Part shown: one piece after another, positions 12,372-23,662 of the stretch
Numbering within the stretch: position 1 is the stretch's first letter
How the letters are laid out: the number at the start of each line of letters is the position of its first letter
The notes under the pieces: generated by a model
The model's database searches: none
What the model saw: only the letters and a program-made list of their open reading frames with translations
Told to the model about the DNA's origin: nothing
Made by a program: the position numbers and the translations under genes
DNA from: Ailanthus altissimus
Taxonomy: Eukaryota; Streptophyta; Magnoliopsida; Sapindales; Simaroubaceae
Length of the DNA stretch: 64,000 nucleotides
Direction: 5' to 3'
Assembly (NCBI GenBank): GCA_946807835.1
Contig: OX327703.1
Location: 7,075,501 to 7,139,500, forward strand

Positions 12372-12717
12372 TGTTAGAGAGCAGTTAGTTAATGCAACTG
12401 ATGCAGTTGCTGAAACTAATCAAGCAGGCCAGCATAACAAGGCCATGTCAGTAGTGCAGAGCAAGTTAACTACAACTCATCAACAATAGTCCAGCTCATA
12501 GTATAAGTTGAAATACAAGTCTAAAGGCTTATATAATTGATGTTATGTTGTTATCATAAGTTACACAATAAGATGATCAAGTTACTAGACTAGATAATAT
12601 ATATCTGCTAAGTTATCTTATCCTTTGAATTGTATATATAAGCTTGTACATGTTTCATCAAGATATATAGAAAACACCAGAACTTCTTGAAATCCTACAA
12701 AAGATCAAATTCTTTCT
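12372..12717 (+). repeat. 3' LTR of Copia 7585-12717
   Basis: 346 bp, colinear with 7585-7929. The divergence between the two LTRs (roughly one substitution in fifteen by eye) suggests the insertion is not recent. Confidence 0.9.
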
Positions 12718-12770
12718 GCAATGGATGTGTTGTTTGACATCAAAAGTGAAAGCAATACCTATTTGAGATC
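12718..12770 (-). other. Leader remnant of the outer minus-strand Copia
   Basis: 53 bp of non-LTR sequence left between two back-to-back plus-strand Copia insertions. By position it should be untranslated leader between the outer element's primer site (19863-19873) and its gag start (7584). This is inferred from layout only. Confidence 0.55.
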
Positions 12771-13081
12771 TGTTAAAAATTAATGCATCTTACTTGTAGT
12801 TATTTCTTTTACTATTTCTTTATTACCAAGTCAAATAATGCAGTTCCTATTTTTATGAGTAGCTAAGCCTGATTAAGTATCAGTAATGGAGTTAGGTAGG
12901 AGTTTTTGTAAGTTGTTGGAGAATTTTTAGGATGTTAACGTTAGTAGATCATGTCTGTATATATGTTTTGAATTTGATGTAATGGCAGAGTAGTCAAGGC
13001 AATAAATACTTCTTCAGTTCAGGGTAGCAACACATATACTGCATATTCTGTCTCCATTTTATTTATTTATTTTTTGTTTTA
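12771..13081 (+). repeat. 5' LTR of Copia 12771-19852
   Basis: It starts TGTTAAAAATTAATGC and matches 19539-19852 nearly base for base over long runs (for example TTGGAGAATTTTTAGGATG). It ends in a T-rich stretch directly before the primer-like site TAGTATCAGAG (about 13082-13092). Confidence 0.9.
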
Positions 13082-13203
13082 TAGTATCAGAGTCAAGTTG
13101 AGGCACTTTACGATTCTTCTTGTCTATCAAGTTTTGTTTGTCTTGTTGGGGGAGATTGAAAGTTGTGGAGAAGAAGCCTTGTTATGCAGTATAGAGTTAG
13201 CAA

Positions 13204-14170
13204 ATGGTAAATAGTTCAAATACTCAGTATGGTGTCAAGAAACTTGTAGGCACAAACTACAAGTACTGGAGAAAGCATATGGAGGCTTATCTTCAGGGTC
13301 AAGACTTGTGGGAACTAGTTGCTGGTGTTGATATAAATATTCCAGCTGACACTTCTGTCAATGCTGAACCATGAAGGAAATGAAGACATCAGATGCAGAA
13401 AGGCTCTATTTGCTTTGAGGACATCGATTAGCAAAGACTTCATTGATTATGTTTGTGATGTTGGTTCTCTAAAGGAAGTTTGGGAAACTCTTGAGAGGCT
13501 GTTTTCCAAAAAACAAATACAGCAAGGCTACAATTCGTGGCAAATGAATTGGCAATGCTAACACAATGAGGTATGTCTATTTCTGAATATTTCTTACGGG
13601 TTAAAAGTATGTGTTGAAATTTCAGAATTAGATGCGGCTGTAAAGATCAGTGAAGCAAGATTGCGGCGGTTTCTCATTTGAGGATTGAAGAAGAAGTACA
13701 TTCCTTTCGTTACCTCCATTTAGGGTTGGGCCAATCAGCCTTCAGTTGAAGTACTAGAAAATTTACTTTCTAACCAAGAGGCTTTGGCAAAACAAATATT
13801 AAAGAATTTTGATCCAGATGCTGTTGTCTTTTCGAACGAAAGTACAACATGAAAGCACATCAACAGAAAATTAGAATAATGAAAAAGGGTCAAGTGCCGG
13901 AAAAGCTACTGATGGCAGCTCACAAAATAACAATCCCATCAAATGCTATAGATGTGGTAAAATTGGACATATCAAGAAAAATTGTAGAGTCAAGCTCTTC
14001 AAAGTAAACGTTGCAAGTGAAAATGAAGCAAGGGAACAGCTCAAATGGGAGCAATGCTTCACTACAGAAACAGTTGAAGGAAGAAACAATGTTGCTACTG
14101 AATTAATACCAGCTCAAGCTCTTTTCAACCATGAAAATTGCAAAGAGGAATGGATCATTGATCCGGTTGC
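13204..14170 (+). pseudogene. Copia gag with intact CCHC knuckle motif
   Basis: ATG at 13204 opens a gag of the KLVGTNYKYWRKHMEAYL type. A stop near 13370 and later frameshifts break it. UBN2-like segments appear at 13361-13561 (FIDYVCDVGSLKEVWETLERLF) and near 13570-13620 (MSISEYF, RVKSMC). The zinc knuckle CYRCGKIGHIKKNC at 13944-13985 keeps all four ligands. A protease-like start (EEWIID) follows near 14145 but loses frame at once. Confidence 0.85.
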
Positions 14171-14209
14171 TCTCACCATATAATCGAAAATGATTCACTA
14201 CTCTCAGAA

Positions 14210-15535
14210 TTGCATCAGCAAGTTATTGTTATGGCTGATAACTCAAGATATCAAGTAGCAAAAGAAGGAATTGTAAAGATTGACACTGGTGATACAAGGA
14301 TTGTTAAGCTAAATGACGTCTTTCATGTTCCAAGTTTGAAGAGAAATTTAGTTTCAATTTCTCAAATTACTAATTTTGAAAAATATTTTTGTTTGGTCCA
14401 AATGATGTAAAAGTTCTTGATAACGTAAAGAATATAGCTGCTGATGTTGTTCTTATTGGTGAAAAGAAAGGTTCCTTATTTATCATGTCAGTGGGGGAAG
14501 CTTATATGAAGAAGACAAGCCAAACTAAAAGACTTTTTATGGTTTGCTAATTATGTATGCTTCGGGTGGTGGAATTCTTCCCTCTTCTGACACGCAGCAA
14601 TTTGGCATGCTCGATTGGGTCATTTAGGCTATCAATTGCTACATCAAATTTCCTCAAAGAAATTGGTGGAAGGCATACCAACTCTAATGAATGTTCATGA
14701 AGATGTAATTTGTCAAGGCTGTCAATTTGGAAAATCACACTGTCATCCTTTCAAGAAGTCATCAAATGGCAAATCCACCATGTTCGAGCTAGTTCATACA
14801 GATTTGATGGGTCCTACGAAAACACCAAGTTATAGTGGAATTCACTACGTCATGGTGTTGGTAGATGACTTGTCTAGGTATACCCGGGTGAAAGTCTTGA
14901 AAACGAAAAGTGAAGCATTGTCAATGTTTGCTGAATCCATAAATACTGTGGAGAAGGAATTTAGGAAGAAAGTTAAATGTTTACAAATTTACAATGGAGG
15001 TGAATTTATATCAGATGATTTCTCCAAATATTGCGACAACAATGGTATTTTAAGACAAATGATATGTCCAAATACCCTTCAGCAGAATGGTGTCTTTGAG
15101 AACAAATTAGCTCATCTCACCTCTACGAGTGTCTCATGGCTACATGATAAGAACCTCCCTCAAGAGCTTTGGACTGAAGCTATTCAATTTATATACCACG
15201 TAATAAACCGCTTACCTCCATGGCTAGGTAAAGAAAAATCTCCTTTGAGATTTTATATAAAGTAAAGCCAAATGTAAACTACTTTCGGGTATTTGGTTCA
15301 CCTTATTATGTTCATATACCAAAATCTAACTGAACTAAACTTGACCCAAAAGCAAAGAAGTGTATTTTTGTTGGCTATGATTTATGTAGGAAAGGGTGGA
15401 AGTGTATGGATCCGGAAACAAGGAAGTTTGTCACTTCTAGAGATGTTGTGTTCGATGAAGTGTCTTCTTATTATTCTACCCAGAAAATTTCCATTCAAGA
15501 AGCTACTCTTGATGGTGTTCAAGAAGATTTGAAGT
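14210..15535 (+). pseudogene. Copia pre-integrase and integrase core
   Basis: A pre-integrase segment (VFHVPSLKRNLVSISQI) lies at about 14318-14370. A 216-codon open frame at 14615-15265 carries the integrase zinc-binding end (HLGY, then CQGCQFGKSH) and the catalytic core (ELVHTDLMGP, VDDLSRYT). The second catalytic Asp is apparently lost: the usual DNGGEF is YNGGEF near 14990-15010. The Glu region (LQQNGVFENK) is retained. The integrase tail continues in shifted frames to about 15535. This is the longest open frame in the window, but it is a fragment with a changed active site. Confidence 0.9.
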
Positions 15536-15677
15536 TGTTTCCGGAATATGACAAGTAAGCTTCAAACAATGATGAATGTCCAGCTCCAAACATCTCAAAT
15601 TCAGATGGTGGTAACAACAAGCTGAAAGGAGGTCTACACGGGAGAAAGGACAGCCAAATTACTTCAAAGATTATGAG

Positions 15678-16053
15678 GTGCAGCTCAATCGTTGCACTAT
15701 TACTTCACGCTTCTTTACAAGAGCATTAGATGAAGCAGAACTAGCAAGTTATGAAGAAGTCAAAAATCATCCAGAATTGGAAGCAGCCATACAAGAAGAA
15801 ATTAAGGCTTTAAACAAAAATCAAACATGGAAGTTGGTGTCAAAACCAGAAAATTGTGAGCCCATCACTTGCAAATGGATTTACCGTATAAAGAAAAAAT
15901 TAGATGGGACTATTGATAGATACAAGGCCTGATTTGTTGTACGTGGTTTTTCTCAAAGTTAAAGAGTGGATTATGAGAAAACGTTTAGTTCAGTTGCAAA
16001 AATGGTGATAGTAAGATCCATCTTTTTTCTTGCAGGTTTTAGAAATTAGAAAT
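15678..16053 (+). pseudogene. Copia RT, N-terminal part
   Basis: An open stretch 15678-15932 includes HPELEAAIQEEIKALNKNQT and CKWIYRIKKKLDGTIDRYKA, the typical start of Copia RT. A TGA then replaces the Arg/Lys codon. RT-like sequence (RVDYEKTFSSVAKMVIVRSI) continues to about 16020, where a long non-coding insert begins. Confidence 0.88.
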
Positions 16054-18641
16054 TGTGACAACTTAGCAAATAAATATTTAATTTTATTTTATTTTGATGA
16101 TTCATTTATTAATAACTTATATATATGCTTTAGATAAAATCGTGCCTAATGTTAAGTGTAACGTAATACAAGCACTTAGTAAACAAATACTTAATTTGGT
16201 TCTATCTTAATGACCCATCCATCAATAACTTATATATAAGCTTTAGAAAAAATTATGCCAAGTGTTAAATATGACCTAACACAAGCACTTAGCAAATAAA
16301 TACCTAATTAAGTTTTATCTTAATGAATCATTCATAATCCTAATATGTCCACCTTAAGTGAGTGGAATTATTATTAATTACCATTGAAAGAGACACTATA
16401 TATAGATGGTGTCTATGTAAAAAAGAGTGAAATTGATTGAAAAGAATAAAAACTAGAGTGTGTATGTGAGTTGAGAGTGTTGAATCATAGAACAACCAAG
16501 TGTTGATTTGAAAAGAAATAAGGAGAAAATAATTAAATACTAAGTGAAATCTTACTTATGGGTATGTTTCACATTTTCATACTATAATTTATTTAGTTAT
16601 ACTTTTCATAATTATGTAGAGTTTATACCTAATTATTTTTGTGATAAATTGGCAATGAAAATGATTTTATGAGGAAGTTATGTAGAATAGAAATGAGAAA
16701 GAGATTATGTAAAGTAGAAATTAAGTGTTGAGTTTATGAGTGGTGTATTGCCATAAGTAAATTGAGATTTTGAATAATTTTTTTCTAAATCCGATTCTTT
16801 CAAATGAATTATATTTTATAATGGTTATTTAAAACTTTGATTTTCATCAAGAGCTCTTTATTTTTTTACTTTTGATTATATATACATATTAAGTAGTGAG
16901 TGAGATTCTTTAAAAAAAGTATTTCAATAACAATATATATTTTCCTAAATAAACTGTATTAATACGCATATTTTTGTATCAATATTTTTACTATTTAAAA
17001 TTTAACACAGTAAGAATTTCAAAGAATTTTATTTTAATGAAAATCTCCTAGAATTCATTTTTTTATGAATTTCTAAAGTAGAGACTTTAATGCTGAAAAA
17101 CAAAAATTTTAGCAATAGACCCAAATTCTAAAAATAGCTTCACCTACCAAACAATCTTCAAAATTTTTAAAAATTTAGTGATTTTTAGATAACTGTAAAA
17201 TATTTTATAAACTATGTTCACATACGAAAACTGTTTGACAGACTCTGTTAAGCAGATACAAAAATACCTTTTATATAATTTTGCTACATCAAATATTTTG
17301 AATAAATTAGATGTTGAACCCTTTTATGTCTAAAACATAAGGAGATAAAATTTGTAAGAATCTGATTTACAGGCTACAAGATACAAATTTCGGAGCATAT
17401 ATTGCTCGATACTGAAATAAAAAATAGGGAGAGTCATAGGTTGAGAGATATATCTAGTTTGAAAATGACTATGAAAGGTAATTAATTATTATCTTAATAA
17501 GCAGGATATTTATGGTATTTGGACAAGTAGAGATATTTTTTGAGGTATTTGACTTTTGTCGAGGTAAATATCCATTTTATTTTCAAATGAAAAATGTTGT
17601 TATTATGATATTTGAAATATAAAAAATGCTTTAAGATATGCTTCTGAAACTTTTATGGTTTTTCAATTAAATGATTTTTCATTGATTTTGGTTAAAAGTA
17701 TGAATTTATCTTTTAATTTTATGTATTTTTTGAAGTTTTCAAATAAATTTTTTTTTTTAATAGTTTTAAACATCTCTTTAAATACAATTACAAAACTATG
17801 GATCTTCATACGGTAACTCAAAATTACAGGTTCGATTTTGAGTTAATTGGATACTATTTACAAAACTGTTACAAGTTATGTTATTATGAAAGAATTGAAG
17901 CTATAATATTTGAAATAAATTGATTATTGAATCTAAAATTTAAAGAAAATATTTTGGCTCATTGTCTATAGTCATATGATATTGAACGATTAACATGATA
18001 TATGATTCGGAGCAACTGGTATCCTTTAAGATTATTGGTTGAGTCACCGAGGGTACATGTAACACTATATGACATGAGCAACATTTATATACTTCTGATA
18101 TATACAAGTTTACAAGAATTGTTATTAAATCAATTTTCATATTGATTTATGATATTGAAGAATTTTACTTCAATAAATTTGAAATTAAAATATTTTATTG
18201 ATATTATTGATGATATTTTTAAAAGGCTTGCAACTTTTCGAATAGAAACCCTCATATATTTTGAATGGTTTTACTTACTGAGTCGAGAAAAGCCTTTCGT
18301 TTTTAACGTTTTTGCAGATTAAGTTTTAGTTTGGTGAGTTACCTTGGAGTTGAAGTTAAGCATTTAGAGAGATATCTTTTACTTAACAAGAGAAAGTTAT
18401 ATCTCTAATAGTTTTAATTTTGTTTTCTTTGAATTGTAAGTATGATCTAAAAGTTGAGACTTTATTTTAGAGATTTATTTATATCATTATGTGAGAGACT
18501 TTGAAAACTTTTGGTTTGATAAGTAAAGATTTGAAAATTTTATATGAAAAATGTGAAATATAGTATTTTGGTTTTATAATAGAATAAGTAGCATCATCTT
18601 TTGATGCGTGTCTTGTACGCGCGAAAATTCTTGATGTTACA
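16054..18641 (-). repeat. Probable Gypsy-type solo LTR inserted in Copia RT, 2.6 kb
   Basis: On the minus strand it opens TGTAACATCAAG and ends GTTGTCACA. TG/CA ends and a TGTAAC start are common in plant chromovirus LTRs (family knowledge). It separates the N-terminal RT at 16020 from the C-terminal RT at 18650, but the YVDD-containing middle of RT is missing, so a deletion accompanied or followed the insertion. Flanks GAAAT and CTATA do not match, so no target duplication is visible. The left end contains a degenerate tandem repeat (16055-16350). Confidence 0.6.
16055..16350. repeat. Imperfect tandem repeat, about 120-bp unit
   Basis: Three imperfect copies of a unit containing ACAAGCACTTAG, AAATACTTAATT, a TTTTATCTTAATGA-like run and ATAACTTATATATA, followed by GCTTTAG. 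It is part of the LTR-like insert. Confidence 0.65.
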
Positions 18642-19538
18642 CTATATGTCCGGTTTGAGATGAAGAATTTGAGAGAAGTTGGTTGCTTTCTTTGTATGGA
18701 AGTTGAAATATCAGATCAGGGATATTTCATTTCTTAATAAGGTTATGCAAAGGAGCTTTTGCAGCATTTTGGCATGGGGGAGTCAAAAGAAAAAGATACT
18801 CCAATGGAGCCGAATCTCAAGCTGATGAAAGATGAAGGGAAGCTGTTAAAGGATGCTACAAAATTTTGAAAACTTGTTGGTAGTTTAATTTATTTTACTA
18901 TCACAAGAACTGAGATTGCTTATTCTGTTGGTGTAGTTTCTCAATTCATGAAGTGTCCTAGAAATTCGTACTTAGATGCAGCAAGAAGAATTCTACGTTA
19001 TGTAAAGGGTTCCCTTGATCATGATCTTATGTACAAACGAAGTGAAAATTTTTGATAAGTGGTTTTACTGACACAAATTAGTCAGGAGGTGCAAATGATA
19101 GACATTCAACTTCATGTTATTGTTTCAGCACTGGTTCAGCAGTGATATCCTGGTCAGCAAAAAGCAATATATGGTTGCTTTATCAAGCACTGAATCTGAA
19201 TATGTGGCAGCAACCATGGCTGCATGGGAATGTATGTGGATGAAGATGTTGATGGGGGACATGCTGTGCAAAATTGATTATGCAGTGCAGATTAAATGTG
19301 ACAATGAAAGTGACATCAAACTTGCACCAAATCCAATTTTTTACGGGCGAACAAAGCACATTGAAGTTCGTCATCACTACATTCGAGAGAAGGTACTGGA
19401 TCAAGAAATTGAGCTGAAGGGAATCTGCACAAATGATCAAGTTGCAGACATATTTACAAAGGCCTTAGGAAAGCTTAAGTTTGAATGTTTTAGACCTGCT
19501 CTTGGAGTTAATGATTGTAAGCATGCACTAAGAGGGAG
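18642..19538 (+). pseudogene. Copia RT C-terminus, RNase H and polypurine tract
   Basis: It resumes with RFEMKNLREVGCFLCMEV (about 18652), then the connection region (VGSLIYFTITRTEIAYSV, about 18875; LDAARRILRYVKGSLDHDLM, about 18975). RNase H follows in frame 19114-19551 with ALSSTESEYVAATMAAWE, KCDNESDIKLAPNPIF, RTKHIEVRHHYIREKV and ADIFTKALG. An AAGAGGGAG purine tract (19530-19538) abuts the 3' LTR. A few stops (for example near 18735, 18869 and 19055) break the frame. Confidence 0.9.
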
Positions 19539-19852
19539 TGTTAAAAATTAGTGCATCTTACTTGTAGTTGTTTCTTTTACTATTTCTTTGTTACCAAGTC
19601 AAATAATGCAGTTCCTAATTTTATGGGTAGACTAACTCTGATTAAGTATCAGTTATGGAGTTTGTAGGATTTTTTGTAAGTTGTTGGAGAATTTTTAGGA
19701 TGTTAACGTTAGTAGATCATGTCTATATATATGTTCTGAATTTGATGTAATGGCAGAGTAGTCAAGGCAATAAATATTTCTTCAGTTCTAGGCAGCAACA
19801 CATATACTGCAAATTCTCTCCATTTTATTTTTTTTATTTCTTTTTTGTTTTA
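19539..19852 (+). repeat. 3' LTR of Copia 12771-19852
   Basis: It starts TGTTAAAAATTAGTGC right after the polypurine tract and is colinear with 12771-13081. It ends in the same T-rich run TTTTGTTTTA. Confidence 0.9.
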
Positions 19853-19862
19853 AATTATTTAA

Positions 19863-19873
19863 CTTTGATACCA
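19863..19873 (-). other. Primer binding site of the outer minus-strand Copia
   Basis: The minus strand reads TGGTATCAAAG directly after ...TTTTTTTTCA, the expected LTR-CA/primer-site junction. This anchors the 5' side of the old minus-strand Copia whose pol starts at 1814. Confidence 0.8.
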
Positions 19874-20150
19874 TGAAAAAAAAGTGTTTCTTATGTTTGC
19901 ATCTGTTATAATATACTCAATATAAACACTTCTTTTAAAAAAATAAAGATAACTACAGAACAAAGATAACTCTTAGAAAGAAGATTCTGCAGTACTTGAA
20001 GCTGAGTTGACTATTAAATTTACTGCTGAGTTGATAGTGGTGTCAATAGATACATCCCCATCTTTGACTAATTTGACTACATAAAATATTTATATTAATA
20101 CTTTAACTGATATTAAAAAAAAGACACCATTATGTGTATATTTATTATCA
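19874..20150 (-). repeat. 5' LTR of the outer minus-strand Copia (approximate)
   Basis: The LTR should begin at 19874 (its 3' end on the minus strand) and run right. Its distal end is not fixed, because the partner LTR lies outside the window. The interval is limited by the O-methyltransferase pseudogene, whose stop is at 20218. Confidence 0.45.
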
Positions 20151-20217
20151 TAATAACTTATAACATTATCAAGATTTAATTAAAACAGTGATTTTATCTC
20201 CAACGTGTAATTTCAGT

Positions 20218-22860
20218 TCACTTGATGAACTCCATGATCCAGAAATTACAGACACAAGATTCATAATTGATGCCCCTAAATCCAGCTTTGTTAGCTAATG
20301 ACATCAACTCTCGTTTGGTAAGTTCCTTTGCCCCGGGAAACTCCATTAACATAATTACATCCATTAAAGAGGATTCTTTTCCTGCAGGAGTAGTCTCTCA
20401 GGCTTTGTTGAGTTGACTCTATCAATAACAATTATCTTTCCATCATCTGGAATAGCTTCATAACAATTCTTCAGCAACCTCACACTGTGATCATCGTCCC
20501 AATTGTGAAGTATCCACTGCAATTTATTGGTCGCTAAATTTAGTCAAGTAATAATATAAAAGTTAATTTGAATAAAACATTAGCTAGATTCACTTAGTAG
20601 TGTTTTTTGAACAACAAAGAACAGCATATGAATTAAAAACCATTTAATTTCCTAGGCTTTTACATATTTAATATCTAGAAAAAATTACCTTAATATTTAT
20701 TTAATCGTTCAATCGATTCAATTTAATTGTATAGAGAATTTTTTAGTTGACAATGGTAAATGTTAAATTTTGACTTTATACCTTAATCGTTATATTAAAA
20801 GAAGAAGATATTTGGTCAATAACTCATCTTAGGATTTTGAGTAAATGTTTTTTAAGAAATTTTAAACTTGGAAATAAAAGTTAGAGTTAGATATTGGAGG
20901 GACTAAAGGCTCATTTGGTTGAACTTTTTAAATAAATTTTTTTTAGAAATAGAATTTTTAAATAGAAGTCATTGATCGTTTAATCATCTATTAAATTTTT
21001 TTTTTGAAATAATAGATTATTTAGTTAAGTATTATTAAAAGTATTCATTTATTATTAAATTATCAAAAGGACATTTAATAAAATTTACATTCATATTTTA
21101 GACAATTCAATATTTTTTATCATAAAATAAAATTTATAATTTAATCTTCAAAATTTGAGAGCATATTTTTATAAATAGCACAAAAGTGATCCGTGTTAAA
21201 AATTATTTTAGCTATCATTGTGAAATAATGGACAAAATACTTGGAACTTTAAATATTAATAAAAATAAATTTGTAAGAATTTAAGTAAAATTAATATATA
21301 ACAATCAATGAATTAAATAAATTATTATGTTTGGTATAAAAATTTAAAATAAAATAAAACAAAACACTATGTATCTTTGACATAAAATATATTTCCTTAA
21401 ATTTCTATAGAGACGATGATTGCATGGATAGAGATATACTAGTTTTCAATAAAATATTAAAAATATATTAGTTGAATAAAATTTATTTTTATTAAAAATA
21501 TGCTTTTGAATTAAAAAAAATATTATTAAGGTGTATGTTTTAATTGTAAGTAGAAGCAAAATAAATATTGTAATATCTAAAACTTATCTTTAATTATAAC
21601 CAAATGACATAAAAAAATTTAAAAAAAACTTTTAACATTCAAAAAAATTCTTCTGATCATTAAAGAAACCCAACCAAACACGTAATAGATTGTAAGAAGT
21701 TCATGAATAAAGGCTCTCCATACCTTACTATAGCTCCGTTGTGTTCAAATTCATATCTTTAATGTATAAACTAATACATTAATAACAAAATGAAGAAAAT
21801 GGTACTTATCTTACCGGGATAAGTTGGGGCATCTTGAACAACGCAAGGCAAGTCGAAATTAATACCCTTGATAAGAGGATACTTGGCAGAGATCGTATTG
21901 AGAGTGACACCAAGGCCTCCACCAACATCCACAAGCAGCTTAATTCGCTCAAAGCCTTTGTAAGAGTCGAGAATCCTCTTCATAACTATGCTGGTGTGAT
22001 TAAACATTGCCCCATTGAATGCTTCATTGAATCTGGGGTTTATCCTAACATGCTCAAACAAATCCATTCCATGTACCTTCTTGAATGGACTTCCTCCTTC
22101 AAGAACTGCTTAGGCCTAATCAAAAAAAAGTTCAAAACTGACTTGTCATGATCGTAGTTAGTACTTGCTTCATGTACTGTAATAAGATTATAATAGTGGG
22201 ATAAAATTATGATGATGATTATTTTCACTCGAATAACATGTAAGAAGAAGAAAAATCAGATGAATATGAAGATGATCTTCATTAGAGTAGAAATTTAACT
22301 TTCACTTGAATACATGTAATAATAAGAAGAAGATGATGGTGATCTTCATTAGTATCGAATTTTAACTTTCACTAAGTAAAATGTAATTGTTTTTTTAATG
22401 GGTTTAGAGAGTAAACAAAAATATTGAGGCTGAGGAGTAAAATGACAAACCAAATGTATATTATTGCTTCGTCCCAAGCCAAGGCCATGAACGGACACAA
22501 CGAGGCAACATCTTCGTTGACCACAAAGTATTTGGTCACGGGAGCAAGACTGTACAGCCTCTCGTCCCCACAAACACAGCAACCAAGCACACGGTGGCTC
22601 GCCAAAAGCTTAAGAATCCGGTCAAGCATCGTAGCCGCATCGGGGTTTCGGCTCGGCATCTGTGCTGCAATTTGTGCCGCTGAGAGTTTAGCCCCTGGAC
22701 CTGCTTTGGCTATTATCTCAAAAACGCCGAGCTCTGCTGCTGCTTGCATGGTCGTGGTATACGCCATGCCCATTGCCAGTTGCATGGCAAATGAATAAGT
22801 CTCTTCTTCATTTTCTTTTTCTTTGTCACTCACTTGTTGGGTTTCTGCTAAAGAATCCAT
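20218..22860 (-). pseudogene. Caffeic-acid-type O-methyltransferase pseudogene
   Basis: Minus-strand plant class II SAM-dependent O-methyltransferase. Exon 1 (22860-22451, 136 codons plus 2 nt, donor GTTTGT) begins MDSLAETQQ and contains the plant dimerisation domain (SFAMQLAMGMAYTTTMQAAA). Exon 2 (about 22115-21815) keeps [13 protein letters not shown], the SAM motif [12 protein letters not shown] and [11 protein letters not shown], and ends at a GTAAG donor. Its start is damaged: the frame used by the rest of the exon has TAA just inside, and no nearby AG restores phase. The expected short exon 3 (VEHVGGDMF-type) was not found in the 1.3-kb AT-rich gap. The last exon (20516-20218) has WILHNWDDDHSVRLLKNCYE and ends at TGA, but a 2-nt repeat (GAGAG) near 20393-20400 shifts its frame. 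The family methylates phenolics such as caffeate or flavonoids. The substrate here is unknown and the copy looks dead. Confidence 0.85.
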
Positions 22861-22910
22861 TTGGCTCAGAACTGCTTTTGTTTTTCTCCCAATTGAAACC
22901 TGTCAAGTGT

Positions 22911-22920
22911 GTATTTATAA
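22911..22920 (-). promoter_or_regulatory. TATA box of the O-methyltransferase copy
   Basis: The minus strand reads TTATAAATAC about 51-60 bases upstream of the ATG at 22860. This is normal spacing for a plant promoter with a short leader, and suggests the copy once had its own promoter. Confidence 0.5.
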
Positions 22921-23582
22921 GGAATTTCAATCCCCTCCAAATGTTTGAGGATCCATGCATACGTGGCAATTACACAAATCCACTTATACTATGGTATAAC
23001 AACTAAATCAAACATAAAATTTTATATCAAATAATGTAACTAAATTTGCATGATTTAATTTGTACACGAAATATTATTTTTTTTCTTTAACGCTTGACTG
23101 AACAAACTGTTCTTGATTTTTTCTGTTGAAAGAAACTCCTCAAATATTCATATTTTTTCCTCATGGAAAACTGATTTTTGAAACCTAAAACTGTATGATG
23201 GTAGTTGGTAAGAACAAATAATATAATAATAATAATAGTAATAATACATTTCTTAAGTCATATTTTAAGTAAAATCCTGATACTGTTATGCAATTATTGG
23301 ATGTAAATTTTTCTTACGAATTACTTTATTCCGGTATTTCATTATTCATTGAACGAATTCCATATCAATTGGAAAGATTTTATTTAGAATAGAGAAAATG
23401 TCATTTTAATCTTTAAGTTTTTTTTTTTAATTAGTCATGTCATTCTTAACATTTTTGAATTATCTCAATTCGTCTTTGTCGTTAAAAAAATTTCGTTTAA
23501 ATTAACTTTTTAAGAGTAAATATATCTTTTACACTATTATAAATTTTACATTGGAAAATAATGAAAAAGTAAATTTTCATCT

Positions 23583-23662
23583 TCATTTCACCACACCCCA
23601 CATCACCCACACACCACACCACCACCCACCCCCCCCCCCCCCCCGGCGCCCCCGCCCCAAAA
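23583..23662 (+). repeat. CA/CCA-rich run leading into a poly-C tract
   Basis: ACACC/CACC repeats run into about 18 consecutive C residues and a GC-only patch (GGCGCCCCCGCCCC), followed by poly-A. It is isolated in AT-rich DNA. The open frame across it codes only for His/Pro repeats and is not a gene. Confidence 0.85.

Larger units (their letters stand above)
7585..12717 (+). mobile_element. Complete but degenerate Ty1/Copia element, 5.1 kb
   Basis: Two LTRs (7585-7929 and 12372-12717) in direct orientation enclose a primer site, gag, protease, integrase, RT, RNase H and a polypurine tract, in the Copia order with integrase before RT. It is inserted immediately upstream of the gag start codon of the older minus-strand Copia. 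No clean target duplication could be confirmed (flanks ACCAT and GCAAT). Stops and frameshifts throughout make it non-autonomous. Confidence 0.93.
12771..19852 (+). mobile_element. Second complete degenerate Ty1/Copia element, 7.1 kb, with nested insert
   Basis: Direct LTRs (12771-13081 and 19539-19852) with about 90 percent identity by eye enclose a primer-like site, gag with a good CCHC knuckle, integrase, RT and RNase H. The RT is interrupted at 16054-18641 by another LTR-like insert. Without it the element would be about 4.5 kb, a normal Copia length. No clear target duplication was found. The gag and pol style (KLVGTNYKYWR, YLQGQDLW) resembles the minus-strand Copia at the right end of the window. 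Confidence 0.92.

Noticed and set aside
22424..22798. 124-codon plus-strand frame, and other plus-strand frames over 21834-23006
   Set aside because: They are antisense to the O-methyltransferase exons, which carry clear family motifs on the minus strand.
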